64,000 bases of DNA from Schistocephalus solidus (GCA_017591395.1 WEDG01000849.1:22790-86789), one strand, 5' to 3'. Positions 8,955 to 20,370 are shown, counted from the stretch's first letter. Notes: generated by a model from the sequence alone, not told the origin. Program-made: numbers and translations.

Positions 8955-11900
8955 TTATACGACAAAGTCCTTAAGATTGGCAGGAAAATGGATATGTCTA
9001 CCAGAACGAGAGGAAATGCGTTGTGGTGAAGAAGAAGAAAGCAAAACGTGTGGGTGGGGTGGTCGAGTGGGAAGGTTGAGTGGAAGGGACCGACATAGGT
9101 GGAATGGGTGGTGACGGTGCGGAGTAATTGGATGGAGCAACGGGCGGTGGGACGCACTCAAGATAAGCTGGCTTGAGTCTGTCGATGGAGACAGTGTCAG
9201 TTTTGTCAGCCTTCTGTATGACGTAATACTTGTCCATCCGTTGAAGCACCTTGTAAGGCCCATCCTAAGGGAAACAAAGAGGCTTGCGAACTGCATCGTG
9301 CCGGACGAAGACGAATGGAGCCGATTTAAGGTCGTCTTGCATAAAAACGCGTTTGGATGTCAGACGAGTGGGCGTTGGATACGGTTGAGTCATGTGCGGT
9401 TTCAATTTTTGAACGAAAGCATTCGACAAGCTAGTGTCTACGGTGGAAGACTGCACAAATTCGCCGGGAAGGCGGAAAGGTGTACCGTATACAAGTTCTG
9501 TCGTAGTACCTTGAATTTCCTCTTTGACAGCTGATCGAATACCCAAAAGGACGAGGGGCAGGTTGTCACTCCACGCAGTTGTATCTGAGTGAGACATCAG
9601 TGCTGTCTTAAGTTGACGATGCAGGCGTTCCGCGAGGCCGTAAGAAGCTGGGTGATATGCCGTTGTCGTGATGTGCGCTCACCAAAGAAGTTTAGTGAGC
9701 TCACGGAAGAGACAAGATTGAAATTGGCTTCAGCGGTCAGTGGTTATGGTGGCTGGCACACCAAAATTGGCAATCCAGTGGTGCAGGAAGACCATGGCAA
9801 TATTTTTTGCTTAGGTATCCGATATCGGAATTGTAATTGGCCATCGCGTGAAACGGTCGACTGCTGTGACGGGTGACGGGTGGTAACGGCCCAACTAAGT
9901 CTAAATGAACGTGATGGAATCGAACGTCCGGAACGGTAAATGTGCTTGGTTGGGAAAATGAATGGCGATGCACTTTGTGTTTCTGGCACGCTAAAAAATG
10001 CCTAGTCCAAAGGGCGATGTCGGAGTTCATCTTTGGTCAGACAAAGTGAGCAGCTATTAGTTTACGACCGGCGCGGATGCCGGGATGCGACAGAGAGTGA
10101 AAATGATCAAACACTACCTTACGGTAGGATAATGGAACAATTGGTCGGGGAGTGCCTGTGGACCAGTCGCATAAAATCGTACCTGGTGATGCTGGGAGTG
10201 GTGCATCTTGAAGCTGCAGAGTACTTAATGTACGCAGGTCAGCAATGGACTCGTCTTCTAGTTGGAGGTCTGCAAACTTCGCCAGGTCGAAGTTGGATGA
10301 CAAGGTGTTGATTTCCAGTCTGGATAATGCATCAGCGACGACATTTTCACTGCCTTAGACGTAACAGATATCAGCAGTAAACTGCGAGATATAGCCAAGG
10401 TGACTCATTTTTCTGGGCGAGTACATATGTGGGTTGGCCTTGAGGGCATAAGTAAGAGGTTTGTGGTCTGTATGAACCCGAAAATCTCTTCCCTCTAATA
10501 GGTGGCGAAAATGACGAATAGCAAGGTACATAGCAAGGAGCTCGCGAGAGAAAGTACTCTAGCGAGTCTGCGCCGGTTGCAGCTTCTGTGAAAAGATAGC
10601 CAATGGCTGCAACTGGTTATTCACCTGTTGATGTAAGACTGCGCCGACAGCACTGTTGGGAGCGTCAGTGGTCAAAATCAACTGCGTAGAAGCGTCAGAG
10701 TTGAGGTGGTGCAGCATGGTCGCATCAGCGAGGCCTTCTTGGCTGCCTCAAAAACTGAGTGAGCTGCCGGTGAAAGTTCAATCGGCTCGGCTTTCGACTT
10801 CAAAAGATCCGTCAAGGGAGCCAGTATTGCCGCACAGTTTGGAATGAAACATCGGTAGTAACTGATAAGTCCAATGAAACGTCGCAGTTGTGAACGGATC
10901 TTGGGAGACGGAAAAGATAAAACGCTTTACACCTTCTCTGAAAGTGGTGTGATTCCATGCTGATCGACGTGATGACCAAGGAAATCAAGAGAAGGAACGC
11001 CAAAAGGCATTTTTCGACGTTAAATTGCAAACCATGTTGCTGGAAACGATCGAAAACTTGGCTCAAGTGCGATGCATGTTCCGCTGGTGAAGAAATTGCG
11101 ACGAGTATGTCATCAATGTAGACAAAGGTAAACGAAAGACCATGCAAGACCTCAACAATAAACTGCTGGAAGGATTGGGCCGCATTACGCCAACCGAAAT
11201 GCATGCGGAGAAATTCGAATAAGCCAAAAGGCGTTGTGATGGCGGTCTTGAGGATGTCTTCCAGCGACTGGTATATGATGATCTGCTCTCACGAGGTCTA
11301 TCTTGGAGAAAATAGTCTTTCCAGCCAACATATGAGAAAAATCGTGAATATGAGGAATGGGGTACCGATCGGGGACAGTTGCTCTGTTCAAAGCACGATA
11401 ATCCCCACGTGGCCTCCAATCATCGGCCGATTTCTTGGGGACCAGGTGCAGTGGAGAGGCCCATGGGCTGGAAGAAGGGCAAATAATCCCCAAATTAATA
11501 ATGTGCTCGAACTGATTTCTAGCTACCCGCAGCTTTTCTGGATGAAGCCCTGCGTGGATGGGCATGAACGGGTTACCCTGTGGTAACGATGTGATGCCCA
11601 AATGTGTGCTGAACTTTTTCGGTAAACTGACAAGGTTTAGCGAGGGACGGATAGTCCTTCAAAATGTCAGTAAATTGCAAACTTGGAATAGTCAAGTGTA
11701 TGCCAACCGAATGTTCAGAGGTGACGGTACCAACGGTGAAAGTCTGGTTTTAGTATCACTGAGTTGACGATGCTTCAAATCAACTGCAAGGCCAAAATGC
11801 GAGAGGAAATCAGCTCCCAATAATGAGTGACTGGACATCGGCTTGGATAAAGAGCCATTGGAAACATCGCCTCAGACAAAGGTCAACAGTCAGGGATTAT

Positions 11901-12110
11901 TGTCTGAATGTGTGGATGGCGGTGTATTTAGCAGCCTGCAATGATAATTGCGAAGGCTTGAGGTGGTGACGCCTAGGAGGCGGGATAACACTAACCTCAG
12001 CACCGGTATCGACAAGAAAAACGGAGACCACTCGACTTATCGGTAATATAGAAGAGGCGACTGGGTCGCGGTTGGCCAGCAGCAGTCGTCGCCATTACTG
12101 GCTGGCGTTG
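8955..12110 (-). pseudogene. pol: Gypsy pol: protease, RT, RNase H, integrase (broken)
   Basis: From 5' to 3' on the minus strand: aspartic protease with FLVDTGAEVSVIPP near 12000; RT fingers at 11185-11601 ([21 protein letters not shown] where the usual Tyr is Asp); RT palm with FVYIDDILVA at about 11100; RNase H with VHTDHKPLTYALK near 10470 and ADALSRLE near 10320; integrase zinc region (HSLSHPGIRAG, then LACQKHK) at 9960-10110; catalytic core with HLDLVGPLP, TTDR and GLAERLHR (three acidic residues still visible); and a C-terminal region ending RSGRHIHFPANLKDFVV. Frameshifts occur inside RT (about 11185), and stops occur in RNase H, in integrase and at 9265. It is not functional. Confidence 0.9.
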
Positions 12111-12113
12111 TCT

Positions 12114-13063
12114 TTAAACTGTTGCGGCGTCTGTGGGAATTCGCACGGCGGAATACATTTGCGCGCTTTCATGCCATAGGTACGATGGTACCATCACACG
12201 GTCTGTGGCTGCCGTTCCCGTGATTGGGACCGTCGACGTCGATATTTTTGACGTCTGTTTGACTGACGATTTTTGATGATAGAACACATGTTGCTGACTT
12301 GCGTGCATAAGAGGCGTACGGTATCCTTTAAGTCTTCATACTCACTGCTGCGCAAGGTATTTGACGCTTGCGAAAGGTCGGATGATAGTGCGGCTCGTCG
12401 ATAGGCACTACAGCACGATGGTAACTCCACATAGGGAGGGTCACGTTCTGACTTTAAAGTTCCTTGATGAGCAGGAGTGCCAACATTATCAGATCTTGAA
12501 TTGGACACTGATGTGTGTTGCAGACTAGAACATGCGGTATCGCTAGGATAGCATTCCATGATTCGGTCTGCCTGAGTGGCTAGTTTTTCAAATGAGGTGC
12601 TCGTGTCGAGCATAGCCAATACCTGCTGCATGGGCAGGGGAAGTTTATCAAGTCAGATCTCTTGGAAAATTGCATCATCCATATGACGACCAGCAAGCAA
12701 AGAACGCAAGTATCGCATTAGTTCGGAAGGCGTTTGATCGCCGAGTTCGACTTGCGTGAAAAGCTCACGCAACATTCGGTTGGCCAACTGGGCCACACGA
12801 TTAATTACAGCGTCCTTCAACTGGGTGTAAGGCTCCTCAGCAGGAATCGGATCAAGGAGGTCCTCGACGTCAACGGCAACATCGAACGGAAGTGATTGCA
12901 CTACGTATGAATAACGCGTACGTTCAATGGTGATACGGCGTGTCGAGAAAAGTGCCTCGATCTGCCTAAACCGTACACGAGGGTTGCTTGGCGTAAATGG
13001 GGGCAATTCGAAAGAGAGGCTATTAAAGTCAAGAGAGTCTGTGTTAGTCTCAGTGTTCGTCAT
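12114..13063 (-). pseudogene. gag: Gypsy gag (broken)
   Basis: The ATG at 13063 opens a capsid-type frame with FRQIEALFSTRRI, YSYVVQSLPFDVA and a long RELFTQVELGDQTPSELMRY-like segment. A TGA splits it near 12650, after FQEI; coding continues in the same frame to 12194 with a basic, Arg-rich C-terminus. The zinc-knuckle stretch WYHRTYGMKARKC..PC follows, but its first Cys position is a TGA stop. Gag packages the element RNA. The start lies only about 20 bp inside the LINE-A tail, so the leader is lost or displaced. Confidence 0.85.
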
Positions 13064-13082
13064 TGTAAGTGATATGGTGCGT

Positions 13083-13138
13083 AATAATAATAATAATAAT
13101 AATAATTATTATTATAATAATAATTATAATAATAATAG
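13083..13138 (-). repeat. (ATT)n tail of LINE-A
   Basis: A TAA/TTA microsatellite directly after the sense sequence CCTGTAAACCGGCATTAAATA. Confidence 0.85.
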
Positions 13139-13197
13139 TTGTATTTAATGCCGGTTTACAGGCATTGTCAGATTAAATATTCAGTGTGGATCAGGCT

Positions 13198-13276
13198 GGC
13201 AGTTAAAAAAACTCCTGAATATATATCATTATAAGTTTTTTTCCTATCTTTATGTTATTCAGGAGAAAAAACTGCC
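13198..13276 (-). other. LINE-A 3'-UTR T-loop hairpin (ENE-like), copy 2, best inner stem
   Basis: In sense, GGCAG(TT) pairs with (AA)CTGCC. Opposed runs of T6 and T7 follow, then a perfect 10-bp stem CTCCTGAATA/TATTCAGGAG. Confidence 0.75.
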
Positions 13277-14148
13277 GCCTGTAAGGGTGAAAGCAGTTCA
13301 GATCAGGGAAGGGCTAACACAATTGCAGTCTGTTTGCAGTCTCTCTGTCTTTGCTAGGAACCGGATTCTGCCCCAGGCAATAAGCATCCGTGTACGGTTG
13401 CTCACTGTCTGCCGAAGAAGTCAATGGGTGCAGGCTGCAGAAACGGTGCCGTATCCTTCCAGGTAACACCTGGGATCGGGTTCATGTGCCGCGCACTCCG
13501 TCGAACAGGAAAACAGAACTTACCGTGTCAGCGCCCAGAATTCTTGGAAACTGTTCTGAATGCAAAAAACTAGTAATAGTTATCGTAAACAAAGTATAAC
13601 TTCGCTGGATTTTTATATTATGGGGAAGTTTATTCCACATGGCCATGGTGTTTACCGAAAAGAATCGACAATACTTAACTGTGTGAGCTAATGGAAGAAA
13701 TAAAAAGACATTGTGATGACTGCTGCGCTGAGGGTGGTCAAGCTGCCTCACAGTGGTAAGGGGATTAAATGTACGATTATTTAAAAGCTTAAAAAGCAAA
13801 AATAGTCCCTTCTGCACTCAACAAAACCATAAGGGATCAATGTTTACAAGCCCACAGCGTTCTTGATACGACAGATTACGGAGCTCCAACGATAAAATTC
13901 TTTTCGTGAAGAAGTACTAGACCGATTCTATTTTCTTCCGTTCGCTAGCGCGCAGAAGGCTAAATAGAAAAGAGCAGTATTCTAGACGAGGTCTAACGTA
14001 CATTTTATAAAGGCGGAGTCTAATATCAAAAGTTTTAAAATTTCAGAGGATAAACCGGCAGTTCTGCGTGCTTTGGAGACAATCAGGGCGCAATGCTCTA
14101 AAAGATTGAAACCGTTGGAGTATGATATTCCCAGATCCAATTTCGTAT

Positions 14149-14634
14149 TGAAGACTAAGGTCAAAACTGCTAAGAACCAAGGTGTACAAAATAAATTAAC
14201 GCTAAGTGGGGAATTGTGTCTAAACTACAAACGACTAAAGGACGGTAAAAATGTCAGAGTATTGTTAGAATGCAGACTCACGACAAACGCAGTTTCTAGA
14301 TAGCAAGTGTTGTTGAGGATTGTAATGAACTCTGAACTAGATCCAGAAATCTATGCACCAAGGACGAAGAACAGAGTCAGGAGTTCAATTGAGACGGTGT
14401 TTGGTAGAATGCAAGCGAGAAATGAAGATCGATCGTTGCAATTGACTGCAAGTAATTGAGAGAGATCAGTACAATCAAGAGAGCAGTGGTGACATACAAC
14501 AGCGAAAACCGAAGACGTCCAACATGCAGGTTGAAGCTGGCTTTTGTGTTTTATTTTGCACATTAAAACAAGCGAACATAAAGATTCAGGTGAACAAGAA
14601 AGATACAAACATGTAAATTGTACAAATTCCTACA
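14149..14634 (-). repeat. Gypsy 5' LTR
   Basis: About 486 bp, collinear with 8404-8890 and about 5% different by eye. Its inner edge abuts the LINE-A 5' junction. Confidence 0.85.
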
Positions 14635-15390
14635 AAACTTATATGGATGACCGCATTGGTGAGTCATGTTTGTAAACTCACAGAAATTTTTGGGTTTCAG
14701 CGAACAGATATGTCCATGGATAATGCGGAATGTCCATAGCAGGTCACATCTCATTTGTGTATACGATAAGTGAAACAAATTAAGCTTTAAAAGTCTTTCT
14801 GGATATTAAAGGGTCCTAAGACCGTCCACCAATTTTGTCGCCCGTATTTGCACCTACTCGATGGGATCACTGTCATTATTCATCCAGGGCATCCATACTA
14901 GCATTCAGTATTCAAATGCGTTCTTACGAAAATACTGAATGTCCGCAAAAACAGTTCAAGTGGAAAGACCATGAAAGCATGTCTGATCCACTGCATGATG
15001 CAATTCGCCTTTTGTATTGCTTTTGTGAGTGTTCGGATGACCTTAGGTTTGAAGCGGTCCAGATATCTAGATCTTTGTGCGTATCCACTTCTTTTAATTA
15101 ATATTTTTGAGGCAATACTGGCGTTTGGGGAAACTTCTTTGCCAAGATTTCAAGCTCAAGACTACACATTTGTGTATAATAAACGTCAGAAGCCACTTGC
15201 TGGACTAGCCAGTCAATATGTCAAAGTTTTCTTGTAGCTTCTGCGCTTTGTCAACAAGGCTAAAGGTTTTCCAGATTGCGATATAATCTGTGAACATGAT
15301 GGCATCCCAGTCAAGATTATCAGTGCAGTCGTTTTTTATGAGGCCAGTGTGCGCAGTTAGCCTTTGAAACTAAGTGGAATTTCTAAATTT
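14635..15390 (-). mobile_element. LINE-F, RT part (right of Gypsy insertion)
   Basis: Continues 8021-8403 across the Gypsy. Minus-strand coding shows the RT C-terminal region at 14563-14778 (WTFRIIHGHICSL, HQCGHPYKF), matching the word GGATAAT.CGGAATGTCCA at 63918. Near 15260-15310 there is a degenerate YADD region (MFTDYIAIWK). It is 5' truncated and frameshifted. Confidence 0.65.
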
Positions 15391-15604
15391 AACTCGATTT
15401 CTTCGTCCCTTGCATAAATAATTTGCCGCATTTTGATTAAACATCACATTTCAAACCCTTTATCACCTGCACTTATCTGTATTTTTCGCTCCTATCAATA
15501 CGTGGAAATAAAGCTTTTCATACACTTTCGACCGACTTAACCTCCTTCGGGTTCAAGTGGTTCCGTATAAAAACGAAGTGGTCTTAAGCGCGTATATAGA
15601 TCCG
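15391..15604. other. No recognisable feature
   Basis: AT-rich spacer. I see no gene or repeat. Confidence 0.5.
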
Positions 15605-16325
15605 CAGTGCCCTCGAAAGAGGCCACGTGTAAGATACGTTGGTCCAACATGGGGGCCACATTAGGGCACGGCAGGCGTTATTCGGGCTGCACTCCCTTAA
15701 CAAATGCCGAACAGGGGGGTGTGGTGGCATGCCTAGGGGCGGCTAGGGCCTAGGAGCCCCGGCCACGCCAGCCAACTGCACCCTCTCCCGTCTCCGGTCT
15801 TCTTGGCTCTGTCTTGACGCCGGGCATAGGTGGGGGAGGACGAGAGTGTGCAGTAGATGCAGCGAAAGTCTACTATCACCTTAAACTAAATCACGCGCGA
15901 GTCACCGTACCTGAACCACCCTGCTGTGGTGCGTACGGTGGACATCGTCGGACTACGACGGTCGAACTGTCGTGTGTGTGGCATGACGTGCCCCCTAAAC
16001 GGGCCACGTGGTAAATCCGTTGGACCAATACGGGGGCCACATCAGGGCATGCGTTATTCGGGTTGCGCTCCGCTAACAAATGCCGAACCTGGGAGGTGTG
16101 GTGGCACGCCGAGGGGCGGCTAGGACTTAGGGGACACAGCCACGCCAGCCCCCTGCGTCCTCTCCCGCCTCTGGTCTTCTCTACTCTGTCTTGACACCGG
16201 GCTCAGGCGGGGGAGAAGGAGAGAGTGCGGTAGATGCAGCGCAAGTCTACTGTGGTGCGTGGTGGTGCGTACGGTAGACCTCGACAAAATTGGCGGTCGA
16301 ACTACCGTCGTATATAGACGGCAGG
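15605..16325 (+). repeat. GC-rich ~378-bp tandem dimer
   Basis: Unit 1 (about 15605-15982) and unit 2 (about 15983-16325) share ordered words: GGCCACGTG, TTGG.CCAA, GGGGGCCACAT.AGGGCA, GCGTTATTCGGG, AACAAATGCCGAAC, GTGTGGTGGCA, and a GGTGGGGGAG-like block. Base composition is much more GC-rich than the surroundings. An inverted single copy lies at 39335-39605. No coding potential, tRNA promoter boxes or tail were recognised, so it could be a SINE, a satellite unit or a non-autonomous DNA element. Confidence 0.75.
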
Positions 16326-16339
16326 TAAAATTTTGGAAA

Positions 16340-16640
16340 TACAATTGTTATCCAACAATAAATCTTCTGCTCTAACCACTGCTATTTTCAACATGTTATT
16401 TTATTTGCTTATTGCAAGCCGGTTGTGTCGCCACCCTTGTCATTTGCAGCAACTGGGCCAACATAAACACAGGATGTGTCTGCTATCGCCTGTAAATCGG
16501 CATTAAATACAACTTTTATTATATTCAAGAGGCTTTGCATATTAACGCAATTGAACTTGATTTTGTGTAGGCTTTCGCGTTGAATTAGTTGCCCGGTCGT
16601 GCGACGTTCCTCAGAATAATGGACGCTCTCCACAGAAGAA
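16340..16640 (-). mobile_element. LINE-A fragments (EEP start, plus an inserted opposite-strand 3' tail)
   Basis: On the minus strand, CVNMQSLLN with upstream TGQLIQRE corresponds to the EEP start of LINE-A. At about 16488-16530 the + strand reads CGCCTGTAAATCGGCATTAA followed by a TTATTAT tail, which is the LINE-A 3' end in the opposite orientation. Two fragments therefore abut. Confidence 0.5.
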
Positions 16641-17234
16641 GTTTTTGTACTCGAACAATCACCCCGTTCCTTATTACTCGTCCTTTTTCCTTTGTGTTTT
16701 CAAGTTCTTTAGTTCCGCTTTTAGCGTCCTCCATTTCATTCATTTATATACAGAGTAGTCCGGTTGAAAAATATCTATGTGACTGGAGACTTCCCCTGCT
16801 GTTTGCTCGAGTATAAGGTCTTCCTGAAGTTTTCTTTCGAAAAATACTTTTAAAGGCCTTGATTTATTTCCTTAATATTCCATGTTATCTTTACTGTTTA
16901 CTCAGAGAAGTTTTAAAATCTTAATGGTTTCACCCTCTTGTATTACTTAACTCAAACACTCCTGCATGGCCACAATATCATCTGAATACTTACAGGGGCA
17001 GACTTACTGGTAGGGAGGGACGTATCAAATAATGAAGGAATTTGAATGACGAGATAATTTTCGTAGGTGAAAGGATTGACCGGGAATGAATTTGAACATG
17101 CTCACTACCCAACGCCTTTAAAGTGAAATGGTTGCTATACTTAGGGAAGCGGAATGGTTTAATATGACTAAGCATGTGAGATAAGATGGCTGACAAAAAC
17201 AAACAAGCTGGAAGGATATATATCACCGAAAGCC
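16641..17234. other. No recognisable feature
   Basis: AT-rich DNA with short unbiased frames only. Confidence 0.5.
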
Positions 17235-17800
17235 GAAAATTCCTTCACCTATCTCGCACGAGCCTCAATTTGGAAGACATTTCAGATACTCAAATGTTTC
17301 TTAAGTGAATCGACAAAGCACTAATGGATGGATCCTGTAACTGCTTTCGTAACTTTCACGTAAGTTGATAAGAAACTGTGGGCAGTAGGGAAACAGCATT
17401 TATTTAAATATCTTCAATGGAATTAAACCAAAAACACCACCTGTTATTTATTGCAAAAAACCGTACGAAGCGTTTGGATCATTATTGGAAAAATGAACAT
17501 GACAATCGAGTTGGTTTTAAAAGTTATTTACTTATTCATTGTTAAAATATGCAAAGGCGAAGTAGTTTTCGGCTACCTCTCGTATAGCAGAAAAGGAATC
17601 TGAAAGAAAACAAGGAATCAGTGTGCGATCACTCAGTAAAAAGTAAGTGTGCAAATTCGAAAATAAAAGGCAGTTGTCGTTAGTTAAATTAAATTTACCA
17701 AACTCACTTTTCTGGTTGTCATTGAAGTAATTGCGACAGGACTGAAAAGTGAATAGCATCCTTAACAGCACTCAAAGTACAACTTTATAAAATGTAAATA
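17235..17800 (-). mobile_element. LINE-B-like EEP/linker fragment
   Basis: Word order follows 56220-56640 of the long LINE-B copy (TATCTCG.ACGAGCCT, CTTAAGTGAA, TGCTTTCGTAA). The frame at 17532-17771 contains FLLSDRTLIPCFLSDSF, comparable with FASDHAIIHCCFPVP in LINE-B EEP. It is decayed. Confidence 0.55.
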
Positions 17801-18360
17801 TTATCTCCCCTAGATTACTGCTCCATATTTTCTGGCATAATGTCTTGTGACGGCAGAAGGAATTCAGATCAATTTACTAGATCTTTGTCGAAGTGCGATA
17901 GCCTCCCAGGTTCATATTTAGAAAAGTACAATAAATATATTCTTTGACCAATTTGGATCAGGATACTCCAAAATGGTTTCGATTTCTTATTCAAAATCAC
18001 ACATGACCAAGATATACTCGAAGAAATTACGTTAGAAAATGAGAATCACTCATGAAAGATAGAAAAAATGAAGATATCATTAGAATATTCAAATTCAGAA
18101 AGCCAAAACGATCAAATTTCTGTTCTGAAAGTTATGCAACTATATGGAATGCCTTCCCTAATACTATTATAAAAAGTCAAACACTAGCTGAAATTAAACG
18201 AAAAACCGAAAAAGGCTTTTACTCAAATAAAAAATATATATATATTCTTAAATACAGTAGCCATCCTAACCTAATGGATTTCATGAGTTACGGCACGTTA
18301 CACGAAGTCAGCACACGCTGCCTCTCCCAAAGTTTTACATCTATAAGGAATCGATAGCTA
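17801..18360 (+). mobile_element. LINE-G 3' RT fragment
   Basis: Plus-strand RT thumb/C-terminal region: YCSIFSGIMSCDGRR, FLFKITHDQ, then at 18052-18357 IRIFKFRKPKRSNF and ATIWNAFPNTI, the usual end of CR1-type ORF2. A related copy in reverse lies at 23720-24290. Confidence 0.6.
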
Positions 18361-18899
18361 GAAAAATAAGGTTTACTGTATTTTACAAACAAATATTACA
18401 CTGTCTAGAAATACTGATTCTTAAGAAAAGATAAAAATATCGATAAGATGCAAAATCGATCTAGTGGAATAAACTGAATCCTGTCCATGCAACTTAATGA
18501 GGGAGTACCGCAGCAAAAGTAGAATTAATTTTGAAAATATTGTTTTTCAAAATCTTGCACGTACCAATTCCTCTAGATTAAGTGCAACAAAAAGTATGGC
18601 CATCATCAAGCAGCCTAACATGCGAATGTATATTAAAACACTGTTTCGCAAAAATTGATAGTTTTTCTTCCGTTTGTACATTTTCTTTGATGCAGTTGAC
18701 CAAGGCAAACAGGACACTTTTCAAGCGAGTTCTTTAACAGATAATTTGAACCAAAAGGGATTTGATAACTTTAACCACTGAAAAAACGCCAGCATCTCAT
18801 TTTTAGAAAAAAAACACTTTAATACGATGTGAACATAAAAATTACTTAAATATATGACTAGGGTATAATTCACAATCATAGCCATGTGTTGAGCCACAT
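18361..18899. other. No recognisable feature
   Basis: AT-rich. Nothing identified. Confidence 0.5.
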
Positions 18900-19407
18900 G
18901 ACAAAAAATTATTTTGGTAACAAATATTAACATACCTTAACTATATCTATAGAGATCTGACGTCGTACGACACCAATTACCAAAGAACCATCAAGCTATA
19001 AAAAAATTTATATTGTATAAACAAAAACATTGCGTAAACATATCTTAATCATAAATATTTAACCTTTTTTCCTATCACAACTATCACTTGACCTTGCGAA
19101 CACTAGATATAAGTTCAGCAACAAATATTGACGCAATTGCATAAAATTCCCATAATCCTTAACTTCCGTTTTTTGTTTTCTTATCGTAGCAATGACTTGA
19201 CCTTCTGATACTTGAAATACTTTCAGCAACAAATATTAACATACCTCAAATAAACCTTTAGAAATCTGATTGAACCAATTCCAGGATCAAGATCATGTTT
19301 GAAACAAGCAAAAATGTGTTTTCAAAATATTTTATAAATATAATAGTTGCATAAACGTACCATACTCATAGGTAGATAGTAATACTATCTAAAATTCCGT
19401 CTAGCTT

Positions 19408-19697
19408 ACAGATTGCTGCTTTTTAATTTCGTCAGAAATTAATCGCTTACTTGGAGTAACTCAGTTTATTTGAAAGTTTATATGCGTAGAATGAAAGTTG
19501 ATATGACAATCTGGACCGACTTTTCTCAGCCACAGGTGGAACCATACTCACAGCATAGGTACTAGCTTTAAGCCAGCTAAGAGAAGTCGGCCGAAATATT
19601 CATATTAACTTTTAGTCTACACATTGAGCCTTCAAATAGACTGATTTCTTCCAAGTTAGTGATTAATTTCTGAGGAAATTAAAAAGTAGCAAGCAAT
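19408..19697. repeat. ~290-bp foldback (long imperfect inverted repeat)
   Basis: The left arm (about 19408-19531) and right arm (about 19571-19697) are reverse complements with scattered mismatches. Shared words include CTTTTTAATTTC.TCAGAAAT, TTTATTTGAA-like, and CCGACTT. The spacer is about 40 bp and there is no coding. The form fits a MITE or foldback element. Confidence 0.7.
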
Positions 19698-19923
19698 TGA
19701 CCTATCAGACACTAGAAATAATTTCAGCAACAAATATCGACATAATTGCAAAAACTTCTCATAATCCGGGTTTTCTTTGCCAATCGTAGTCACGAGTTGC
19801 CCTTTCGGATACTAAAAAGAATTTCATCAATAAATACTTACATATAGTATTGAATGCATACATTTACTAAAAAACTATAAAGATCTGATGACACAATAGC
19901 ATCAAATTATTAACATACAACCC

Positions 19924-20370
19924 ATGTTACGAGAGTTGTCACTAGTTTTCTACATTCAGGACACCTTCCACGAATTCTGTGTGCTGATTCTCTGGAAGCT
20001 CTCTTCCGTTCTGATGGCGTCCATGGATTCTGAATCCTGTGCCGGACTTCATGCTGAAGGCAATATTGTTGGCTCTGTAGTCCGTAATCGGGTTATTCCT
20101 CAGTCAACAGCGAGCAGCCGTTCGCCGGCATACCTGCTGCTAGTACAGAATACCAGATCCACAACCCTGAAAGGAGAAGTACTACACCGTGTACCTGTGT
20201 CAATACTTCCCTGTCCTGAACTTTAATCCGTTCAGCAAGCTGCAGTTCTTTTCTCCTGAAAACACTTTAAAGAACGTTCAGGAGATTTTTTTACTGTCAG
20301 TTCGACCCCCTACTGTATATCCCTTTTGACCTTGCCTGTAAACTGGCAACAAATAAATAATTAATTAAAT
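19924..20370 (+). mobile_element. LINE-A 3' end (5'-truncated)
   Basis: Matches 51200-51640 of another LINE-A: the last ORF2 codons, then the 3' UTR (GATTCTGAATCCTGTGCCGG, CAGTCAACAGCGA), the T-loop hairpin at 20242-20297, CCTGTAAACTGGCA and an AATAAATAATTAAT tail. The open frame at 19924-20226 is 3' UTR and not a gene. Confidence 0.8.
20242..20297 (+). other. LINE-A T-loop hairpin (ENE-like), copy 3
   Basis: GCAG, TTCTTTT, CTCCTGAA / TTCAGGAG (perfect 8 bp), ATTTTTTT, ACTGTC. Confidence 0.7.

Larger units (their letters stand above)
13083..14148 (-). mobile_element. LINE-A, 5'-truncated, inserted at Gypsy LTR/leader junction
   Basis: Starts in RT just before LDLGISYSNGFNLLEHCAL at 13982-14164, continues through the RT C-terminus at 13482-13817 (FFSVNTMAMWNKLPHNIKI, then SFLHSEQFPRILGA) and the 3' UTR with hairpin, and ends in an (ATT)n tail at 13083-13138. 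It separates the Gypsy 5' LTR from gag, exactly where the primer-binding site should be. It therefore post-dates the Gypsy. Confidence 0.85.
8404..14634 (-). mobile_element. Gypsy-type LTR retrotransposon, defective, interrupted by LINE-A
   Basis: Full element on the minus strand: 5' LTR 14149-14634, LINE-A insertion 13083-14148, gag about 12114-13063, pol about 8955-12110, purine tract, 3' LTR 8404-8890. The pol order protease, RT, RNase H, integrase is that of Ty3/Gypsy elements. By eye the LTRs differ at roughly 25 of ~475 aligned positions, so this is an old insertion. It sits inside LINE-F. Possible degenerate target duplication: CTGTA on the left against CTTAT on the right. Confidence 0.9.

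Noticed and set aside
8711..9534. Plus-strand frames over the Gypsy LTR and pol end
   Set aside because: Shadows of the minus-strand Gypsy pol and LTR.
13198..13276. Hairpin plus T-run as a bacterial-type terminator
   Set aside because: The element is a eukaryotic LINE and the T-runs occur symmetrically on both sides of the stem, which a terminator does not need.
15814..16123. Open frames in the GC-rich dimer
   Set aside because: High GC lowers stop frequency, frames occur on both strands, and they differ between the two units.
19924..20226. 100-aa + frame as a gene
   Set aside because: It is the 3' UTR of LINE-A; the matching region at 51258-51500 confirms this.
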